From: Capra hircus
Lineage: Eukaryota > Chordata > Mammalia > Artiodactyla > Bovidae
NCBI RefSeq assembly: GCF_001704415.2
Contig: NC_030824.1
Location: 29,445,022 to 29,509,021, forward strand
DNA: 64,000 bases
Direction: 5' to 3'
Positions within the stretch are counted from its first letter, which is position 1, and each line of letters begins with the position of its first letter. The translations under genes were made by a program, and so were the position numbers. Positions 58,541-64,000 of this stretch are shown here, piece after piece. A model generated the notes under the pieces. That model was not told the origin of the DNA and did no database searches. It saw only the letters and a program-made list of their open reading frames with translations.

Positions 58541-59088
58541 GTTCTAGGGAAAAAGGATAAATAAATAAATGGGTAAATATTCACATTGGCTGTATCTCAT
58601 TTTGTTTAATCTTCTCTCTATTGATTTTAATCTGATGTTTTCAATCTTTATCTCTGCCAAGTAATTTCACAACAAGCAAGCTTATTTACAAATCATTAGT
58701 TGTTTTTTCAGTGGTGCATCTTTGGACTGGATTCTTCTAAGTGAGATTGCTTTAGCCAAGAATAAATGATTAGTTAATATTGCCAATTCTTTTCTTATAG
58801 GGCTTCTATCATTTTGCTTTTATTACCAGTGATATGTTTATAATATAAATAGTTTACATATTCAAAACTTAAATTAAGGAGGTAGAAACACACTGCAATA
58901 TTAAAAACAAATGGACACAAAAGATCTAACTGTGTATCAAACGGATACTATAGTGCACAGGAAAATGAAATTGTTATGGGTGATTTTGAAAGAAGAACTC
59001 TTAAATGCAATGTCTTATAAAGTGAAAAGAAGCTGTAAAAAACCTTCAACTTCACTCATTTATTTAAGTTTTAGTAATCCCATCATGA
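58541..59088. other. Unassigned AT-rich DNA
   Basis: Short (aaat)n at 58558-58571. Nothing else. Confidence 0.45.
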
Positions 59089-59398
59089 AACCAGTCAATT
59101 CTAAAGGAAATCAACCCTGAATATTCACTGGAAGGACTGATGCTGAAACTGAAGCTTCGATACTTTGGCCACCTGATGCAAAGAGCCGACTCACTGGAAA
59201 ATACCCTGATAATGGGAAAGATTGAGGGTAGGAGGAGAAAAGGGCAACAGAGGATGAGATGGTTGGATAGCATCACTGACTCAATGGGCATGAATTTGAG
59301 CAAACTCTGGGAGATAGAAAAGGATAATGAAGCCTGGTGAGCTGCAGCTCATGGAGACACAAAGAGTGGGACATGATTTAGTGCCTGAACAGCAACAA
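59089..59398 (+). mobile_element. BovB 3' fragment
   Basis: 'accctgaatattcactggaa' to 'ttagtgcctgaacagcaaca'. The frame 59140-59340 reads 'LRYFGHLMQRADSLENTLI'. Confidence 0.92.
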
Positions 59399-59628
59399 TC
59401 TCAACATTACGATTTTGGCATTATGCTACTTATACAGTTTAAGAAAGCTGAGAAAAATTCAACTAAGTGACTCTCTCAACAGTGGTAGAAGTACAGATCT
59501 TCAACAAAAGGTAACACAGATATAAACATAAAGTAAGACACATTAGTGTTTAATAGGAAAAATTTGAATTGCTCATTTGGTTTGAGATTGTCACTAAATC
59601 TCAAAGATTATAAAGTTATTGACTTCTT
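59399..59628. other. Unassigned DNA
   Basis: Nothing recognised. Confidence 0.45.
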
Positions 59629-59746
59629 GGGACTTCCCTGGTGGTCCAGTGGCTAAAACTCTGTGCTTCCAATGCAGAGGGTGCATGTCTGATCCCTGGT
59701 TGGGGAACTAAGATCCCAGATGCTGTGTGGTGTGGCCACATATGAA
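59629..59746 (+). mobile_element. CHR-type cetartiodactyl SINE
   Basis: 'gggacttccctggtggtcca', 'tccaatgcagagggtgcatg' and 'ggggaactaagatcccagat', the tRNA-derived CHR-1/CHR-2 body. This is a different family from Bov-tA and older than the ruminant radiation. Confidence 0.85.
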
Positions 59747-59826
59747 GTCATATGTGTATATACATATACACACATATGTCAGACATGGCTGAGCAGCTAA
59801 GCATACACATACACACACACACACAT
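59747..59826. repeat. TA/CA microsatellite containing a SINE tail scrap
   Basis: (ta)n/(ca)n units surround 'gtcagacatggctgagcagc' (about 59777-59796), which is the 3' end of a Bov SINE. Confidence 0.75.
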
Positions 59827-59835
59827 TTGAAAAGT

Positions 59836-60047
59836 GAAAGTGTTAGTTGCTCAGTCCTGTCTGACTCTGTGACTTGATAGACCGTAACCTGCCAGGCTCC
59901 TCTGTCCATGGCTCCTCTGTCCAGGTAAAGAATACTGGAGTGGGTTGTCATTCCCTTCTCCAGGGGATCCTCCTGACTCAGGGATTAAACCCTGGTCTCT
60001 AGCACTGCAGGCAGGTTCTTTACCATCTGAAACACCAGGGAAACCCA
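59836..60047 (-). mobile_element. Bov-tA SINE with internal duplication
   Basis: Antisense 3' end 'gtgttagttgctcagtcctg', head 'ttaccatctgaaacaccagg'. 'ggctcctctgtccatggctcctctgtcc' style duplication (about 59895-59922) adds 15 bp. Confidence 0.9.
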
Positions 60048-60596
60048 TATAATATATAGTTGTCTCTTCTGAAAATTCCTCAGCAATTGATCTCCTTACT
60101 CTTTTTTAATTATCCCAGCACCAAGGATATCATTCTATTGCAGATTTAATATTACTTCTGTGGCTACTCCACTTCTACTAGATGCCACTCTGAGAATTAA
60201 CCTAATCTCTCTAATTTCCTGATGCACAACTAGAGATGGTGACCATCTGCCTGACAGGACTGATTCCTGAAGGAGCTGGTCAAGTTGTGGGAACTGTGAT
60301 TTCTTATCACCAAGTCCTTCACAGCATTTTCCAGCCATAGTACCTTTCATGAGTCATTTTCACGAGTGATACTGAGATTTGAGGGTGCCCCTGCACATCC
60401 CACCAACCTTGAAAACCTTGACAATTTCTGAAGTAAAAGGACAGAGCTCCAACTTTGTACTTTGAGAAAAATGCCTGCAACAAAAGTGGTTCTAGATACC
60501 CAACAAGACACATGAGAATGGCTTGTAAATGGCAAAACATCATAAAAAGCTGATTATCACTGTTACCAAAAGAAGCCATTTCAATTTTGTATTGTT
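60048..60596. other. Unassigned DNA
   Basis: Nothing recognised. Frames are short. Confidence 0.45.
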
Positions 60597-61637
60597 GTCA
60601 GTCAGTCAGTTCAGTCACACAGTCGTGTCCGACTCTTTGCGACCATATGAATCACAGCACGTCAGGCCTCCCTGTCCATCACCAACTCCCGGAGTTCACT
60701 CAGACTCACGTCCATCGAGTCAGGGATGCCATCCAGCCATCTCATCCTCGGTTGTCCCCTTCTCCTCCTGCCCCCAATCCCTCCCAGCATCAAAGGCTTT
60801 TCCAATGGGTCAACTCTTCGCATGAGGTGGCCAAAGTACTGGAGTTTCAGCTTTAGCATCACTCCTTCCAAAGAAATCCCAGGGTTGATCTCCTTCAGAA
60901 TGGACTGGTTGGATCTCCTTGCAGTCCAACGGACTCTCAAGAGTCTTCTCCAACACCACAGTTCAAAACCATCAATTCTTCGGTGCTCAACCTTCTTTGC
61001 AGTCCAACTCTCACATCCATACATGACCACTGGAAAAACCATAGCCTTGACTAGACGGACCTTAGTCAGCAAAGTAATGTCTCTGCTTTTGAATAGGCTG
61101 TCTAGGTTGGTCATAACTTTTCTTCCAAGGAGTAAGCGTCTTTTAATTTCATGGCTGCAATCACCATCTGCAGTGATTTTGGAGCCCAGAAAAATAAAGT
61201 CTGACACTGTTTCCACTGTTTCTCCATCTATTTCCCATGGAGTGATGGGAGCAGATGCCATGATCTTCGTTTTCTGAATGTTGAGCTTTAAGCCAACTTT
61301 TTCACTCTCCTCTTTCACTTTCATCAAGAGGCTTTTTAGGTCCTCTTCACTTTCTGCCATAAGGGTGGTGTCATCTGCATATCTGAGGTGACTGATATTT
61401 CTCCCGGCAATCTTGATTCCAGCTTGTGTTTCTTCCAGTCCAGCGTTTCTCATGATGTACTCTGCATATAAGTTAAATAAGCAGGGTGACAATATACTGC
61501 CTTGATGTACTCCTTTTCCTATTTGGAACCAGTCTGTTGGTCCATGTCCAGTTCTAACTGTTGCTTCCTGACCTGCCTACAGATTTCTCAAGAGGCAGGT
61601 CAGGTGGTCTGGTATTCCCATCTCTTTCAGAATTGTG
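60597..61637 (-). mobile_element. BovB LINE, best-preserved coding copy
   Basis: 3' end at the left ('cagtcagtcagttcagtcac'), truncated at 'tctctttcagaattgt' in the RT fingers. 276 codons are open from RT motif to near the C-terminus. CpG sites are largely retained at the 3' end. Probably one of the youngest BovBs here, although it lacks the endonuclease and RT N-terminus. Confidence 0.95.
60662..61492 (-). pseudogene. BovB reverse transcriptase C-terminal two-fifths (276 aa)
   Basis: Opens at the 'SPCLFNLYAEYIMRNAGLEE' block, with the catalytic YADD at residues 38-41, 'VGLKLNIQKTKIMASAPIT' and 'SDFIFLGSKITADGDCSHEI' near 65-110, 'MYGCESWTAKK' near 158-168 and the arginine-rich 'GGIGGRRRRGQPRMRWLDGI' near the end. 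The first Met is simply the first ATG after the truncated upstream RT. Cannot be mobile alone because the endonuclease is absent. Confidence 0.9.
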
Positions 61638-62189
61638 GTAGTCACAATGATTTCTCACAGTTGGACCTGAAATCTGCCTCATTATAGCTTTATCCCATTA
61701 ATCTTTGTTCTACTCTCTGGGCTGTACTAAATAATTAATTGCTTTCATTGGAGGAAGTAAAAATAAAGTTTTTTTCTATTGGAATAATAAAAATACAAGC
61801 ATTTGGTTCTTGATCTTTTATGAGTTATTTTATTAACTGACCAATGTGTACCCTCTTAAAGACACCTGTACAATGATAGCCTTACTTCCTGTTCTTGTCT
61901 TTATTTTACCATTGTTTTGTTATAAATTATCTACTAAAGAGCAACTATGACTCTAGATAATCACAGCTTACCCCCAGATTGTTCTCCTCTGCAACTCTAT
62001 TTGTGGTTTCCACTCCTGAGAGTATTTCCCTACAGATGTGATCATTGGGATTATTTCCTACCTTGCAAGAATTAACTATGTCATATTTCCATTTATGACA
62101 TTTTTGCAGATTTGCAATTAAATGTTAATATTATAATGAATAATATCCATGACCAAGTGTTGTGGTTTCCTCTAGGACACGATATTCAT
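61638..62189. other. Unassigned DNA
   Basis: Nothing recognised. Confidence 0.45.
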
Positions 62190-62392
62190 GGGCTTCCCAG
62201 GTGGTGCAGTAGTAAAAAATCCACAAGAGATGCATTTTTGAACCTTAGGTTGGGAAGATTTCCTGAGGGAGAAAATAACAACAAACTCCAGTATTCTTGC
62301 TTGAAAAATCCCACAGACAGAGCAGCTTGGCAGACTATAATCTATGGGGTTATAAAGAGCCAGATATAACTGAGCAAATGAGCACATACACA
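62190..62392 (+). mobile_element. Bov-tA SINE, diverged
   Basis: Head 'gggcttcccaggtggtgcag', end 'agatataactgagcaaatga'. Confidence 0.88.
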
Positions 62393-62597
62393 GACAATTT
62401 CGATTTCTTCATCCACTATTTCCTTAATCTGTTATAGTGACTGACAAAGACAGAAGTAACATAAATAAATAAATAAAAAAAAGAAATCTAACTTTTGGAT
62501 GATATACCTTCATAAACCTCTACCTGGTCTTAAAAATGGAGGTACTTTCTCCCTTTGCCATATCACATTAAATAACTTTCTGTTATCTTAGTAGTGT

Positions 62598-62723
62598 CCT
62601 GGAGAAGGGAATGGAAACCCACTCCAGTATTCTTCCTGAGAGTCCCAAGGACAGAGGAGCCTGGCAGGCCCTAGTCCATGGGATCACAAAGAGTCAGACA
62701 TGACTGATCGACTAACACACACA
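62598..62723 (+). mobile_element. Bov-tA SINE, 5' truncated, with TSD
   Basis: Begins in mid-body 'gtcctggagaagggaatgg' and ends 'ctgatcgactaacacacac'. 'ttatctt' at 62583-62589 recurs at 62724-62730. An (aaat)n run precedes it at 62462-62476. Confidence 0.85.
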
Positions 62724-62768
62724 TTATCTTGTAGCGTACATAGCAGTTTTGCGATGTATGTATTATTC

Positions 62769-62888
62769 TGTTCAGTTCAGTTACTCAGTTGTGTCCGACT
62801 CTTTGCAACCCCATGAACTGCATCATGCCAGGCTTCCCTGCCCATCACCAACTCCTGGAGTTTACCCAAACTCACGTCCATCGAGTCT
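62769..62888 (-). mobile_element. BovB 3' terminal fragment (120 bp)
   Basis: Antisense (ttcag)n, 'ttactcagttgtgtccgact', 'ctcacgtccatcgagt'. Extreme 5' truncation. Confidence 0.9.
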
Positions 62889-63432
62889 CTAACACAATAG
62901 GGAGGTGTATAAGTTTTCACAGAATGCAGAATGAGATGTCCAACATTGGCTGGGAAGTTGAGGTCACCTTCGTGGAAAGGGGATCATTGTAATGGAGCCA
63001 GAAAGAATTGAGTGGTTTTCAATATGGAAAAGAAGAAGTAGGCTGACTCATCCAAAAAAGTGAATGATATGACCAAAGGCAGAGTCACAGGTAATACAAA
63101 TGTCTCTGAAGAAATTATGAAAAGTTGATGTTACTGAAGCCCCCATAACATGCAAATAAGGAATGAATAGAGTACAACTAGGATGACAGAAAACTGAGAA
63201 CCCTGAAAAGAAAGAAGCACACAAATAGGTTTTCTCCTGGGATGAAAAATGATTGTAAAGTTGAGTTGTCTATGCATGAAATGGCAAAGCTAGATAATGC
63301 TATATTATAGGATGCAGTTGTATCAAAGCATTAGAACAAATCTGAGAGTATTCAATTTTTAAAATCCACCCCAATATAATACATATTATGCATATAGTTA
63401 TCACATTAAATTTTACCTTTGAGGCATTTACA
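62889..63432. other. Unassigned DNA
   Basis: Purine-rich, with no recognised repeat or exon. Confidence 0.45.
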
Positions 63433-63515
63433 ATTGACCCTTGAACAACATGAGCTTGAACTGCACAAGTAAACTTATACAAGGATGTTTTTCTCTGATA
63501 AATGTTTTGGAAAAT
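63433..63515 (+). mobile_element. MER8-like (Tigger group) DNA transposon end
   Basis: 'attgacccttgaacaacatg', 'gaactgcacaagtaaactta' matches the terminal part of this non-autonomous mariner-type family. Only the left end is present. Confidence 0.6.
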
Positions 63516-63530
63516 TCTCTGGAGATTTTC

Positions 63531-63738
63531 AAGAGCTTTCCTGGTGACTCAGAGGGTAAAGAATCTAACTGCAGTGTGGAAGGCCTGGGTTTGATTCCTG
63601 AGTTGGAAAGGACACCTGGAGAAGGGAATCGCTACCCATGCCAGTCTTCTTGCCTAAAGATTTCTATGGACAGAGGAGACTAGTGATCTGCAGTCCTTGG
63701 GGTCACAAAGAGTTGGACATGATTGAGTGACTAACACT
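63531..63738 (+). mobile_element. Bov-tA SINE
   Basis: Head 'agctttcctggtgactcaga', end 'gacatgattgagtgactaac'. Confidence 0.9.
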
Positions 63739-64000
63739 TTTTATTTATTTTTTTTTTAATTTTTATTTTTACTTTATTTTACTTTACAATACTGTATTGG
63801 TTTTGGCATACATTGACATGAATCCGCCACGGGTGTACGTGAGCTCCCAAACATGAACCCCCCTCCCACCTCCCACCCCACATCATCCCTCTGGATTATC
63901 CCCGTGCACCAGCCCCAAGCATCTTGCATCCCGCATCGAACATAGACTGACAATTCATTTCTTACATGATAGTATACATGTTTCAATGCCATTCTCCCAA
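63739..64000 (-). mobile_element. L1-BT 3' end, continues past the window
   Basis: T-rich antisense tail (63739-63785), 'actgtattggttttggcata', 'tgacatgaatccgccacggg', 'ccagccccaagcatcttgca'. It matches the 3' UTR of the copy at 52880-55150 in the same orientation. Confidence 0.93.

Noticed and set aside
60726..61277. 183-codon plus-strand open frame
   Set aside because: Antisense shadow of the BovB reverse-transcriptase segment on the minus strand.

Overview
The window is nuclear DNA of a bovid ruminant (cattle, yak, buffalo, sheep or goat type). The evidence is the repeat set: about twenty copies or fragments of the RTE-clade LINE BovB, some two dozen Bov-tA/BOV-A2 SINEs, a CHR-type cetartiodactyl SINE, and ruminant L1-BT 3' ends. 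Species cannot be decided by reading. The sequence is AT-rich, and I found no exon, rRNA or tRNA gene, CRISPR array or bacterial-type gene. It reads as a gene desert or a large intron. Family names rest on recognition of consensus features, not on a database search.

Layout. 1-26 kb is a dense transposon graveyard: old minus-strand L1 hosts (3.0-5.4, 7.4-9.9, 14.5-16.2, 23.8-25.4 kb) that later took in BovB, SINEs and one solo LTR, plus long BovB copies at 11.9-14.3, 17.6-19.2 and 21.0-23.6 kb. 26-33.5 kb is comparatively repeat-poor and AT-rich, with a MER2-like DNA transposon split by an L1-BT 3' end and stretches that could be conserved non-coding DNA (about 29.15-29.45 kb). 33.5-39.7 kb is again crowded: SINEs, a solo LTR inside a SINE, and five BovB pieces. 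39.7-44.4 kb is mostly unassigned but holds the most striking structure seen, a 295-bp inverted repeat whose arms differ at only two places, with a 440-bp spacer (41683-42711). 44.4-56.9 kb has an old L1 hosting a 2.2-kb BovB, an MLT1-like LTR, a 2.3-kb young L1-BT with recognisable ORF2, and an LTR-derived sequence retroposed with an A-rich tail and target-site duplication. 57-64 kb has SINEs, BovB copies (one with a 276-codon open reverse-transcriptase segment) and the start of another L1-BT running off the edge.

No genes work together here in the usual sense. The content is a record of TPRT-driven insertion (L1 and BovB mobilising themselves and SINEs). Nesting gives relative ages: old L1, then BovB/LTR/SINE, then BOV-A2 and L1-BT. 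All coding segments found are transposon remnants with stops, frameshifts or 5' truncation.
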